This document shows, piece after piece, positions 55,252 to 64,000 of a DNA stretch of 64,000 bases (position 1 is the stretch's first letter; each line of letters starts with the position of its first letter). Source of the stretch: Mytilus edulis (lineage: Eukaryota; Mollusca; Bivalvia; Mytilida; Mytilidae); contig NC_092346.1 of the NCBI RefSeq assembly GCF_963676685.1, positions 97,081,917 through 97,145,916 on the forward strand, in the 5' to 3' direction. The notes under the pieces are model-generated. The model saw nothing but the letters and a program-made list of their open reading frames with translations, had not been told where the DNA came from and did no database searches. The translations under genes and the position numbers were made by a program.

Positions 55252-55492
55252 TGTGCCATCAGTCAGGAACGGGTGGTGGACACCATTTTGGAGGTCGCCA
55301 TCTTGATTTTGTGAGCTGTTTTGAATTGGTATTGTTGAGAATAGTTCGAAGTTATAACGTTACGTTTCCCATATTTACGTTCACATGTTTGTGACGTTTC
55401 TTACACCTTGTATGGGCTTCGCCATTGTAAATATTATACGCAAAGTAAACAACGCAAAGTACATATACGACTTATTTAGTTTATTCCACACA
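55252..55492 (+). mobile_element. Probable BEL/Pao LTR, ~241 bp
   Basis: Starts TGTGCCATCAG and ends TTCCACACA (TG...CA ends). It is followed after TTTA by TGGTGCCGTGACCAGGA, whose first eight bases fit the primer-binding site type used by BEL/Pao elements, and then by gag coding sequence. The second LTR was not found in the window. Confidence 0.65.
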
Positions 55493-55509
55493 TTTATGGT
55501 GCCGTGACC

Positions 55510-55640
55510 AGGATAAGAAGGACAGCAAGCTAAAAGCAGTCAGAGCTGGTCACAAAAGTGCAGTAAAGAGACTTTTACGGAAAACGGAAGATGATTCAAA
55601 CTTGGACAATGAAGAAAGTGCTGAACTTTTAGATATGTTT
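55510..55640 (+). pseudogene. BEL/Pao gag N terminus, fragment
   Basis: The plus-strand frame after the primer site reads DKKDSKLKAVRAGHKSAVKR then LLRKTEDDSNLDNEESAELL. The LKAVRAGHKSAV.RLL line is typical of the first residues of BEL/Pao polyproteins. It stops at 55640, where homology switches to the opposite strand. Confidence 0.7.
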
Positions 55641-56578
55641 CCATATAGTCTACCGTTTCAACATCTGTCGTGTTGTTATCTATTCCTAACGACTCTAATT
55701 CCCAAAATTTTTCTAAATTGAACTCCTCTGGTTTGTGCGATGTCAATATGTTGTACAAACCTACATTACTCTGTTGACCATTAGACGTCGGAATTGGACC
55801 AGACAACAACTAACCAAGTTTGGATTTTACGGCGGTTGGACCATTTCCTCTTGATATTGTATCCTACGAATTCCCAATAGAAATCAGCTCCGATGAGCCA
55901 GGAAATTTCAAAAGAAGAGTTGTCTTCTGTAAATGGATGAGCTAAACGTAATCCTTTCAGGTACTTGAATTCTCGTATACCACTACCGATGTAATTCGTT
56001 AACGGGCTGGCGATGTTTGGTACTACTAGAACCTCAACTGGAATTTTCGTTCTATTTATCGACTCTACGTATACGCGTGCTCTTGACAAATGATGGACTT
56101 TGCTGTCGGTACTTCCAAATGCCGATAAATGTATGGTTTCTGTTCCTAGTATTTCTAAATCTATTTTCGACGCTAACTCCTCGGTTACAAAAGAGTGCTG
56201 TGCTCCTTCATCAAACAAAATGTGCGTATCAACATATCGATTTCCCCCAACTTGTGCAACGGCAGTTTTTAGAAGCACGTTCAAAGGGGATTTTTCTTCA
56301 GACGAATGAAAACTTACGGCGATCAATGTATTTTCGCTATCATCAACTACGGCATTTACTGACGTTTGCTTATCATTAGTACATGTATTTTCATGGCAGA
56401 GACTTGTGTGGTGCTTTTTATGGCACTGGCGGCAGCTAAATTTCGATTTACAATCTACGGAACGGTGTGATCCTAAGCAGTTAAAACATAACTTCTTTTC
56501 TTTGACGATTGATAGGCGTGTGTCGTTATCTGTAACATTTGGGCATTTTGCAGGGTCATGTAAATTCTGTCAGAATAT
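55640..56578 (-). pseudogene. BEL/Pao zinc knuckles, aspartic protease and start of RT, minus strand
   Basis: From 56578 downward: DPAKCPNVTDND, KEKKLCFNCLGSHRSVDC, then KSKFSCRQCHKKHHTSLC (CCHC knuckles), then a DUF1758-type retroviral-fold protease with LFDEGAQHSFVTEELASK, where the usual D-S/T-G catalytic triplet reads DEG. IGADFYWEFVG follows. A frameshift near 55800 separates it from LLSGPIPTSN and EEFNLEKFWELESLGI, the link toward the RT. The coding line ends at 55640, head to head with the gag fragment. The element is rearranged and inactive. Confidence 0.85.
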
Positions 56579-56589
56579 GTAAGGTGTTT

Positions 56590-57060
56590 CGTTACGTTTC
56601 GTTCCACACAGGTATGTTGACTATTTTGATGTAATATTCTTCACAACGGCTGCTTTCAGGGCCAGTTTGGTCAGCTTGGCAACCCGCTAACCTTGATGAT
56701 TGAGAACTGGTAGATGAGTCGTCGACGATGTATTAAAGATGACAGGCAGCATTATCAGGACCAAAGCCGCCAGGCAGTGAAATGATGGTCAATCATCTAA
56801 CACCCAGGATACAGCCCTCGGACGTTAATAGGCATTACAGTCCCCCATCTACAATGGGTTGTTGAGAGCATGTTAATGCGGGTATACGCCAACTATTACG
56901 TTTACTGTACCGCATTGGATTGGTTTCTGTCATCTAAAGTAGTAAGTCGTTGATCATCTAAAAGTAAACCCTCATCAAAGATACCGGGTAAAGTAGAGCT
57001 GGCCAGCACGTCCGTTCAGCTGTAATGACTGAGACGTGACCCATATGAGAATGAGATTGA
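56590..57060. other. GC-richer unidentified stretch
   Basis: Non-coding, noticeably richer in GC than its flanks (GGCAACCCGCTAACC, GACCAAAGCCGCCAGGCAG, TACAGCCCTCGGACG). It may be further retroelement sequence behind the BEL fragment. Not identified. Confidence 0.35.
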
Positions 57061-57068
57061 TAATGAAT

Positions 57069-57835
57069 GATGCAAATACCCTATAAGTGAATCAATATTA
57101 ACACCAAAATATGCAATCTTTAATTACCTGACAACAGTATCGTAACTATATCCCTTCTTTATAAGTCTATTTAAAGGTTTTGTTAGCTTCTGAGGTGAAT
57201 ACTGACATTTTTGTGCTTTATATAGAATATTTCCATAAAAAATTGGATGTGAAATACCTGAACATATAAGAAGTCTGCATGTTGAGTTATATTTACGAAT
57301 TATTTCCTTATACTGATGATAAAATTTAGTTAATGTTTTGACTAGTTTGTGATATCATAAACCCTGATGTAATAATTTTTCAGTAATACATAAATTTCTC
57401 TCGCTAAAATCTAATACATTGTTACATACATGAGGGAAGCTTACAAGTTGAGATATATAAACATCATAAGATGGTGACAAGGGAACGTCACCATCTAAAA
57501 ATGGATAATTAACGATAGGAAATGAAAAATCATCTCTTATCATAAATTTTTGTATAAAGCTTCCTGTTAATGATGAAGATATCAAGATCAAGGAAAGGGC
57601 AGTGGTCATTATTAGTATTAGCTTTATTTAAAGTAAGTTCAACAGGATAAATTTCCTAAGTATACAAATACTACTGAAGTCGTCATTATTGAGAGCCAAT
57701 ATATCATCCAAATATCTAAAAGTATTGTTAAATTTTTGTATCAAATGTTGTTTCTATGGATCTTTCCTAATTTTAGTCATAAATTGTAACTCATAACAAT
57801 ACAAAAACAGGTCAGCAATAAGTGGTGCACAGTTA
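57069..57835 (-). pseudogene. YLDD-type reverse transcriptase, C-terminal half, copy 2
   Basis: Minus strand from 57835: NCAPLIADLFLYCYE (motif B region), a stop-containing stretch, RYLDDILALNNDDF (catalytic YLDD), NKANTNNDHCPFLDLDIF, KIYDKRDDFSFPIVNYPFLD, GDVPLSPSYDVYISQLVSFP and ITEKLLHQGL, then the tail shared with 54984-55190. Several stops and frame changes. The GTNCAPL..DLFLY and KRDDF..PIVN.PFL lines are typical of a metazoan RT family that may be Penelope-like. Its upstream part is cut by the Harbinger element end at about 57839. Confidence 0.78.
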
Positions 57836-57838
57836 AGG

Positions 57839-57960
57839 TGCGTTTACACGGTACGATTTTCCATCTGATTTTATACTGGCGCTCAGGTTAATCGTATAGC
57901 ATTCTGTTTACACGATACGTTTTTCCATCTGATTTTGAACAGATTTGAACAAGTGCTTTT
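57839..57960. mobile_element. Left terminus of the PIF/Harbinger-like element
   Basis: GTGCGTTTACACGGTACGAT then TTTCCATCTGATTTTA, with a second copy of TTTTTCCATCTGATTTTG near 57920. The mirror motif (AAATCAGATGGAAAAAC, with CACAGTGCGA nearby) is at 61870-61946. Confidence 0.7.
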
Positions 57961-58371
57961 TGCTTGATAATTGAACAAATATCACGTCAAGTATCATAAA
58001 ACTAAAACGGAATAAGTTTGGATATAATATTTTCCTTCTTTAATTTATTAATTTCTAATGGCATATACAATGCTATTCTTTCGACATTATGACGTTTCGT
58101 TTTGTGGAAGACCGTCAATTGCATGTTTTTTGGCAATATTTATGGAAGCTTGAAACAGTTACGAAGAACCGTTCTGTATTTTTAGACTTTAAATCTTAGA
58201 CATCTATGGTGTACCAAGAAAAAATCTATATAACCCTAAATCTCCACTGTACTTCAAAACAATAAACATACATCTTGAATATTTTTATCTTGTATGTATA
58301 TATATATATATGTTTACTTTCCATATCTGATCCTAATAACGTGGCACATTCTTTTCTGATCAGTTTTTTAT

Positions 58372-58575
58372 ACGCCCGTCAAAATTGTGACGGGACGTAT
58401 TATGCATGTACACAATATCTGGCGTCTGTCTGTCCGTATGTCTGTCCGGCGTAAACATGTCGCACCTTAACTTGAGAATGACTTATTTAAATTTCATGAA
58501 ACTTAACACAGTTGTTTTTTATGATGTTCGACCGATCTGTATACTTCTTTGTAACTAAAACAGGGGGGTGTTTTT
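58372..58575 (+). repeat. Hairpin-plus-(CGTC)n repeat, copy 3, left part
   Basis: Stem TACGCCCGTCAAAATTGTGACGGGACGTA, then GGCGTCTGTCTGTCCGTATG, then TTTAAATTTCATGAAACTTA. Repeat C copy 2 interrupts it; the family resumes at about 59925-60075 (TTATCTCAAAAACAATTTAT, CTTTTTGGTGATGATTC). Confidence 0.75.
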
Positions 58576-59910
58576 GAGGAAAGACGGCTTCAAGTCGTGA
58601 ATCCCCTATAGGGTTGACCAGAGTGACATTCCCTCACATCATTCATTTTGTTTTTATAGTGTGGAAAACCCCCCATCAAATCTTACTCGGAGATTGATGA
58701 GAAGGAAACACACAAATGAATAGATTGACTTTAAACACTTTTCTACACATTTCCCTTCTGTTTCTAGCGATTTATCATATTTTGAGCTCTCTTTTACACT
58801 CTTTACGTTTCTTTTACAATCCAGAAAAATCAGTATGACGAGATATTCTAAATATATCCAACCTACATTATATTATATAATGACGTCATTGTAGGAATAC
58901 CACACTGTGCAGAAGCAGGGATATCCTTCACTGGTTATTTTAATCATTCTCAGAGTGCGTGCACTAATTATAAATTGTTATTTGTTAAATTTCAACATAA
59001 TTATGTTTGGTGTAGATGATTCAAACATCAACATGCAATACTTTAATTTGTAGGTCAACAACTTTCAAAGTAAACAAAGTTCGTGGAGATACATGAGATT
59101 GGGGAGAGAAACTTTTTTTTTCATTTTTTCTGTAAAATTCTGTTTTGTGAATCTTCCTCCAAATCAGGAGCACCTCAATTGATGAGTAATTATCCACTAA
59201 AATAAAACTTGAAAATGTGACATTTAGTATATGATTAGTAGTCTTCCATTAAAACTAAATTGTGTGTAACAACAAATAAATCATTGTAATGGTAAAAAAT
59301 AAAATAAAATAAAAAGTTGCATTTTATAGTTTAAACCTATTTATTCATGAAATTTACAAATATTTCAAAATGTAGGATCTGGAAACAAGCTTCACACAGT
59401 TTACATCAATCATATTATTTTTTATTAGTACCTGTATCCCTGTGATGAGAGTTGTAACTGGGAACTTTATCAATGGAAATTTAAATTAAATGGATTTTTT
59501 CATCCTAACTTTCTTAAGAAAAAAAAATAAAAATCTTAGAGTACTGTCACAAAAAATGGAAAATGGCCTAGCCTGCAGTTCAGTGGTACACAATTAAGAT
59601 TTCAGAAAACATTGTAGTTGTTGTTAAATGACAGAAATCAGTTGAATTTTACATAATTAACTATCAACTTTTAATGGAATGTTTAGATTTAGAAGGAGAT
59701 CTCTTGGTCCAAATTGAATCCTAAACTAAGGAAACAAAATTAGATTAAACAACAATAATTGACTTTAATATTGTCAACCTTTCTACATTTTCTAGCTGTT
59801 CTTTTTTTCATTCTTTATATGAAGACTATCAAGAGATACCCTCCCCCCCCCCCCCCCCAAAAAAAAAAAGACAAGGGTCATCTTTCCCCTCAGAGCTATT
59901 CAGCTCTTTG
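58576..59910 (+). repeat. Repeat C, copy 2, uninterrupted (~1.34 kb)
   Basis: GACGGCTTCAAGTCGTG at the left end, and a hairpin-like CAGAGCTATTCAGCTCTTTG at the right. It aligns with 37340-38085 plus 42495-43181. It lacks the internal duplication, the 2.44-kb TIR element, the R2-type LINE and the hammerhead cassette, so it is the reference for those insertions. It includes a C14-16 run followed by A13 near 59846-59870. No coding capacity. Confidence 0.88.
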
Positions 59911-60077
59911 ATTTTCACATGTCACGCCTTATCTCAAAAACAATTTATGATTATTGCTTAAAACTTTACACACTTCTTAATTATATTAATCTAAAGATCT
60001 GTATACTTTTTGGTGATGATTCAAAATTTTACATATTGAGTACATGTATTTTGTAAAAAAAAGGGGGAGGGGGTTTC

Positions 60078-60295
60078 ACATGAATGGTTAACTATTGCAA
60101 AAGATTTCAATGAGAAATGGAATTTTCTTAACTGCTTGGGTGTGGTTGATGGAAAACATGTGGTTATCCAAGCCCCAAATAATAGTGGGTCGTACTTCTA
60201 CAACTATAAGAATACAAACAGTGTAGTACTTATGGCAGCAATTGACGCAAGCTACAGGTTTATTTATGTTGATGTTGGAACCAATGGAAAAACCA
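60078..60295 (+). pseudogene. PIF/Harbinger transposase fragment (DDE_Tnp_4 / HARBI1-like)
   Basis: The plus-strand line EWLTIAKDFNEKWNFLNCLG, VVDGKHVVIQAPNNSGSYFY, NYKNTNSVVLMAAIDASYRF, IYVDVGTNG carries the strongly conserved Harbinger core: CLG.VDGKHV with the first catalytic Asp, P..SGS.Y.NYK, and the second Asp in VDVG. The frame degenerates after NGK, where a short S/D-containing stretch normally follows. The N-terminal helix-turn-helix and the rest of the DDE domain are missing. It lies inside the element bounded by 57839 and 61946. Confidence 0.88.
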
Positions 60296-60339
60296 GAATA
60301 TATATGAAATACAGCATTATTAAGTTAGAATTTACATAG

Positions 60340-60690
60340 AGTTTTCGTCACTTTTTTTCACTATATATCATATATAAAAAACTACACTATTTTTTTCAAA
60401 AACATTTTGTGGGAATATTTCTAGAAGGGTTTTAATAAACTTGGTACATAGAGAAGCAGACTTTTCACAGACTAATTTGTTTATTTTTATTTTTTAGTTT
60501 TTAAATTGTCGACTGAAATATAGCCCCGTTTTTTGTGTTACTCTGCATAAAAATGCTGTATATTTCACACAAATTCAAGAGAAATCCAAAATAATTAATT
60601 GAAAAAAATAGGACCAAATAAACTTTTATTAATTTAATTCTTTATTTATTTTAATAAAGAGGATTGCCAACAGCCAGAGGTTACGTCTCC
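60340..60690. other. AT-rich interior of the Harbinger-like element
   Basis: No coding sequence recognised between the transposase fragment and the MADF gene. Confidence 0.4.
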
Positions 60691-60870
60691 TCAAATATAC
60701 TTTTGATCGCCAATAATTCCATTTGATTCCCCTTTTACTTTTAGTGTATAACTATGCCGTGATAATATCTTTTTACTGCGAAAAGCTCCATCTCCTCTTT
60801 TCGACACACGTTTCTTCATTTCATTCCTTGTAAAGTTGAATGCTGCTTGTGGCTTCTTGTGAAATATAAT
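60691..60870 (-). CDS. Possible downstream exon of the MADF gene
   Basis: The minus strand reads QAAFNFTRNEMKKRVSKRGD, GAFRSKKILSRHSYTLKVKG, then ESNGIIGDQKYI and a stop. It is basic and hydrophilic, in keeping with the C-terminal part of an accessory DNA-binding protein, and better mixed than the hydrophobic frame upstream. I did not find a firm acceptor. Link to the exon at 61306 is by position only. Confidence 0.35.
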   Translation of the reverse strand: MIFHKKPQAAFNFTRNEMKKRVSKRGDGAFRSKKILSRHSYTLKVKGESNGIIGDQKYI

Positions 60871-61305
60871 GGATGCATGTGTAGTGGGGTATATCACAAT
60901 AACAAATATCACTAAGTCTGTGATACAATATGCAGTATTGTATATGTGTATGACTATTATATATTTACATTCTTTGTTATTATCATTAAAGGTAAACAAC
61001 TCGCATAAAAGTTCAATACTTTTTATAAGGCACATTTAGGGTAATTAGTTTTTATTTTTAGAAGTTTATCATGAGTTATCATACATCCTTCTAAAACTGG
61101 ACTTTGTAAACTATATTTTCTGGTTTTGCATGCTACTAGTTTTAATACGGAAATACTTCCTTTTAAACAAACTCTGTTATGGTCTTTTAAGTATAATATG
61201 AGTCATCGAAAAAAAATAATTTGTTATGTACTTGCAAATCAGCCGTTTAAATTAAATATTAAACTAAAGTAATTTGAATTAAGATCAATATCTAGAACAT
61301 ACCTT

Positions 61306-61474
61306 CTATTTTCATAATAGAATCAATGCGATCTACAGATTTTTTCCTCTCATATTTATCCCTGTACGCTGCACTATTGACATCCCATAGTGCAGGTTTT
61401 GCTTCGTATAATTCTATAAGAAGAACATCTTTTCCCAAATCATCTTCACTTTCTTCTCTCGCGCCAGTATCAGC
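61306..61474 (-). CDS. MADF-domain protein of a PIF/Harbinger element, first exon
   Basis: The minus-strand exon from an ATG near 61474 reads MADTGAREESEDDLGKD, then VLLIELYEAKPALWDVNSAA, YRDKYERKKSVDRIDSIMK and ends IEG at a near-perfect donor AAG|GTATGTTC. LIELYEAKPALWDV.S..Y.DK..R is the first half of a MADF (Myb/SANT-like) DNA-binding domain. PIF/Harbinger transposons encode such a protein next to the transposase to assist DNA binding and nuclear entry. An acidic N terminus precedes the domain. The exon itself is undamaged although the transposase is broken. Confidence 0.75.
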
Positions 61475-61659
61475 CATCATTAAAGTTTGTGAAGAGTTCA
61501 AAAAGGTCGAAAATGTTATGATACAAGAATGACTATATATATAGATAGTTAAACAAGGATTTGTGATGAAAAGAACAGATATTTATCAAATGATTATCAA
61601 ACATTTTGAAAAATTTCAACGTTAAACAATAGTGTTGATCAAAAGTATGTTTAACTTAG

Positions 61660-61946
61660 AAAAAGGGTGGGGGGGGGGGGGGTTCGAAACTCCATGATTT
61701 TTCTTTGAGTATTTTTTTGTGTGTTGCTTTTATAGTATAGAAATGCAGGAACTTGTACAGATTTGTCATTTTTCCGTTCACACAATGCGTTTTTGAACAG
61801 ATTTGTCAGATGAAAATAGGGTACCAACCGATTTGAAACAACTTTTTGATTAACAAAACGACATCTGATTTTAGTGTTTACACAGTGCGATTTTTGACGA
61901 AATGACATCACAGGTAAAAAGTCGGATGGAAATCAGATGGAAAAAC
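61660..61946. mobile_element. Right terminal region of the PIF/Harbinger-like element
   Basis: A run of about 16 G (61667-61682), then GCGATTTTTGACG and TGTTTACACAGTGCGA, ending AAATCAGATGGAAAAAC, the inverse of the left terminus at 57839. The overlapping 86-codon minus-strand frame is spurious. Confidence 0.65.
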
Positions 61947-61954
61947 AAAATTTG

Positions 61955-62120
61955 AAGTTCATTAGACCACATTCATTCTGTGTCAGAAACCTATGCTGTG
62001 TCATTTATTTAATCACAATCCAAATTCAGAGCTGTATCCAGCTTGAATGTTGTGTCCATACTTGCCCCAACCGTTCAGGGTTTGACCTCTGCGGTCATAT
62101 AAAGCTGCTCCCTGCGAAGC
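61955..62120 (-). repeat. Interspersed repeat D, copy 2
   Basis: Reverse complement of the order seen at 20235-20400: TTCTGTGTCAGAAACCTATG, CACAATCCAAATTCAGAGCT, TTGTGTCCATACTTGCCCCA, GGGTTTGACCTCTGCGG. Confidence 0.8.
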
Positions 62121-62129
62121 ATCTGATTC

Positions 62130-62700
62130 TTATACTTTGTGCAATAGGTTCACTATATTTGGTGTATGGAATGATTGTAAGGTGTGAATGTTTAGCTAGC
62201 AGGTGTCATCTGACCTTGACCTCATTTTCATGGTTCAGTGGTCAAAGTTATTTTTTTTTAGATTTGGTCTTTTTTTTCTAACACTTTATGCAATAGGTCA
62301 ACTCTATTTGGTGTATGGAAATATTTTATGATGTGCATGTTAGTCTGGTAGGTTTTATTTGACCTTGACCTCATTTTCACAGTTCATTGCTCAGTGTTCA
62401 GTTTTTCTGTTTTGGTCTGTTTATTTTAAACTATAAGCAATAGGTTATCTATATTTGTTGCATTGAAGAATTGTAAGCTTTACATGTCTGCCTGGCATGG
62501 TTCATCTGACATTGACTTTAATTTTATGGTTCATTAGTCAATGTTTAGTTTTCTTGGTTAAGTCTGTTTCTTAGAAACTATAAGCAATAGGTGAACTATA
62601 CTTAGTGTATTGAATGATTGTAAGGTGTACATATATTTCTTGTTTGGTTTATATGACCTTGACCTCATTTTTTTGGACAATGTTAAGTTTATGTGATAGT
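62130..62700 (+). repeat. ~148-bp tandem repeat, four units
   Basis: CAATAGGT is found at 62142, 62291, 62438 and 62585. Each unit has GGTGTATGGAATGATTGTAA, GACCTTGACCTCATTTTCA, TGGTTCA.TGGTCA and TTTGGTCTG in order, diverged by about a fifth. A single unit occurs at 53129. From memory common in mussel DNA. Confidence 0.9.
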
Positions 62701-64000
62701 TGTAGTAAAGCATTATATTTAGGACTATCAACATAATATCAATGATTAGTAAAGAAGGCGAGACATTTCAGTGTGTGCACTCTTGTTATTATTTTTTGTA
62801 AACATCTGATAGATGTTAAAATATTAACTATTTATAAATCAATATTGCAATATTTTAATTCAAGTACAATTTTAGTTCATTGTTTATGAAGTCAGTTTGT
62901 TTACTGAAGTATTTTAGTCTGTTGCAGACATTGTGCATCAGTAAGTGCTAGTAAGAGATAAAGGTGCAGTATCACCACGCAAACAAATCAGAAATAAAGC
63001 CTTGATGGATTTCTAATTTTCCCGTCATTTTTCCCAATCACCAAACAAGGACATACTGCCAACTGAAGCATCAATATGTTGGCATTTCACTTACTAATTG
63101 TTTATCAGACACAAGATGAATCCATAAAGGAACTTCAACCTGTATAGTATTGTTTTTATATCTCCGTCAAAATGGGCTAATTTACTCACCAAACCATAGA
63201 TAGGTCTTCTGAAGAACCTCAAATTATATATCGATTTTTGGATTGTTAACTCTTGACTCTATCCCGGTGGTAATATAATGAACATGTTTTGACATCGATG
63301 TCAAGTTTTTTCTTTATTTTTGACTTGTTTTTCACAATTTCCTGTTAAAGAAGCTCTTCTATACAATATTAGTTGTGTAACAAAAATACCCAAGGGAAAT
63401 GTACTGCATTAGTTTAGATTAATTTGGTGTCAAATAATTCTTACATCATAAAGGGACATTAATGAACAAGCAATCCTGGGATATTTTTCACTGCTAACTT
63501 CAATCTTTTATGCATAAAAAAATGAGTGAGCATTAGAAATTCAAAAAAATTCGACATATATAAATTATTGTTAATCTTTTTTCCTAGAATTGGGTTTGTT
63601 TCTGAGTAATTATTATTGATTGGTTGATTATAATTTTACGTCCATCAGCACTTAAAATGCTATAGCAGGATGAAAGCTCTCACATATATTATGTTAGGTA
63701 TACTATAGGTTAAAATGTATACAGTCTTCAAAAAACATTTGCAAAAATTAATTTGTATTTAACCAAACTGGGTCTATGTGTCTGCTTCAGAATACTTATT
63801 TGATGACATATTTTGAAATTAATGATTTGTCAAAATGTAATTGAAATCATTTCAAAAAATATAATAAAAAGAATGGGTCAATAGGCTTTTTTTCACACTT
63901 TAGGTTGTGGATATTTGTCTGATATTTCATAGATTTTGCATGAAAACCCCAATTTTGAACTATTAAAAGAAAACTACACTATATAATCTTTAGATAGAAT
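62701..64000. other. AT-rich DNA without recognisable genes
   Basis: Only short chance frames. The first ~80 bases (GTAGTAAAGCATTATATTTA, AAGGCGAGACATTTCAGTGT) look like the usual right edge of the preceding tandem family. Confidence 0.4.

Noticed and set aside
61667-61695. GGGGTTCGAAACTCC resembling a tRNA B box
   Set aside because: No A box at a suitable distance upstream and no cloverleaf; it is the edge of a G-run in the Harbinger-like element.
61937-62281. 114-codon plus-strand frame with hydrophobic segments
   Set aside because: It runs across the antisense of repeat D and the first unit of the 148-bp tandem repeat.
1-64000. CRISPR array, operon or bacterial features
   Set aside because: The tandem repeats are contiguous without unique spacers, and gene structure is intron-containing; the DNA is plainly eukaryotic.

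Overview
The window is eukaryotic nuclear DNA. It is strongly AT-rich, has almost no long reading frames, shows spliced-gene signals (polypyrimidine-AG acceptors, GT donors) and is packed with degraded transposable elements and minisatellites. Several interspersed repeats match, from memory only, families common in marine mussels (Mytilus). A BIR-domain gene, LINEs of several lineages and a type I hammerhead ribozyme cassette also fit a bivalve mollusc. The species call is inference; no database was searched.

Host genes are few. (1) On the minus strand at 1027-1380 is the last coding exon of a secreted, six-cysteine, neuropeptide-like precursor with a dibasic RVKR site. (2) On the minus strand at 23379-24395 is a single-exon coding region for a 338-residue protein with one BIR zinc fold and an acidic tail, behind a clear splice acceptor. 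(3) A split minus-strand gene is suggested between 50536 and 45808: a first exon next to a promoter-like region, a 43-base internal exon and a terminal exon. (4) Weaker exon-like frames lie at 33074-33358, 1840-2085 and 45621-45686.

Mobile elements dominate. Left part (1-22 kb): minisatellites, two copies of an AAGCTTCTGTCC-type repeat, several inverted-repeat MITEs (one hAT-like with a perfect 8-bp target duplication), an uninterrupted 996-codon LINE frame (13637-16627) and a decayed LINE (17441-18600). Middle (23-37 kb): the BIR gene, minisatellites, an 0.86-kb TIR element (27796-28658), a reverse-transcriptase scrap, a near-perfect 43-bp palindrome, hairpin-plus-CGTC repeats and a foldback element.

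Between 37240 and 43312 is a stack of nested insertions. A MITE is split by a 1.4-kb repeat (second copy at 58576-59910). That repeat is interrupted by a 2.44-kb TIR element, by the 3' end of an R2-type LINE with zinc finger and restriction-like endonuclease, and by a ~115-bp cassette containing a complete type I hammerhead ribozyme fold. The other copy of the repeat has the matching empty site.

Right part (48-64 kb): a 5'-truncated LINE tail with poly(A) and target duplication; a ~120-bp tandem array with an inserted MITE; a rearranged BEL/Pao retrotransposon (LTR plus gag start on plus, zinc knuckles, protease and RT start on minus) lying between two copies of a YLDD-type reverse-transcriptase 3' end; a decayed PIF/Harbinger element (57839-61946) with both a transposase fragment and a MADF-domain gene; and a ~148-bp tandem repeat.
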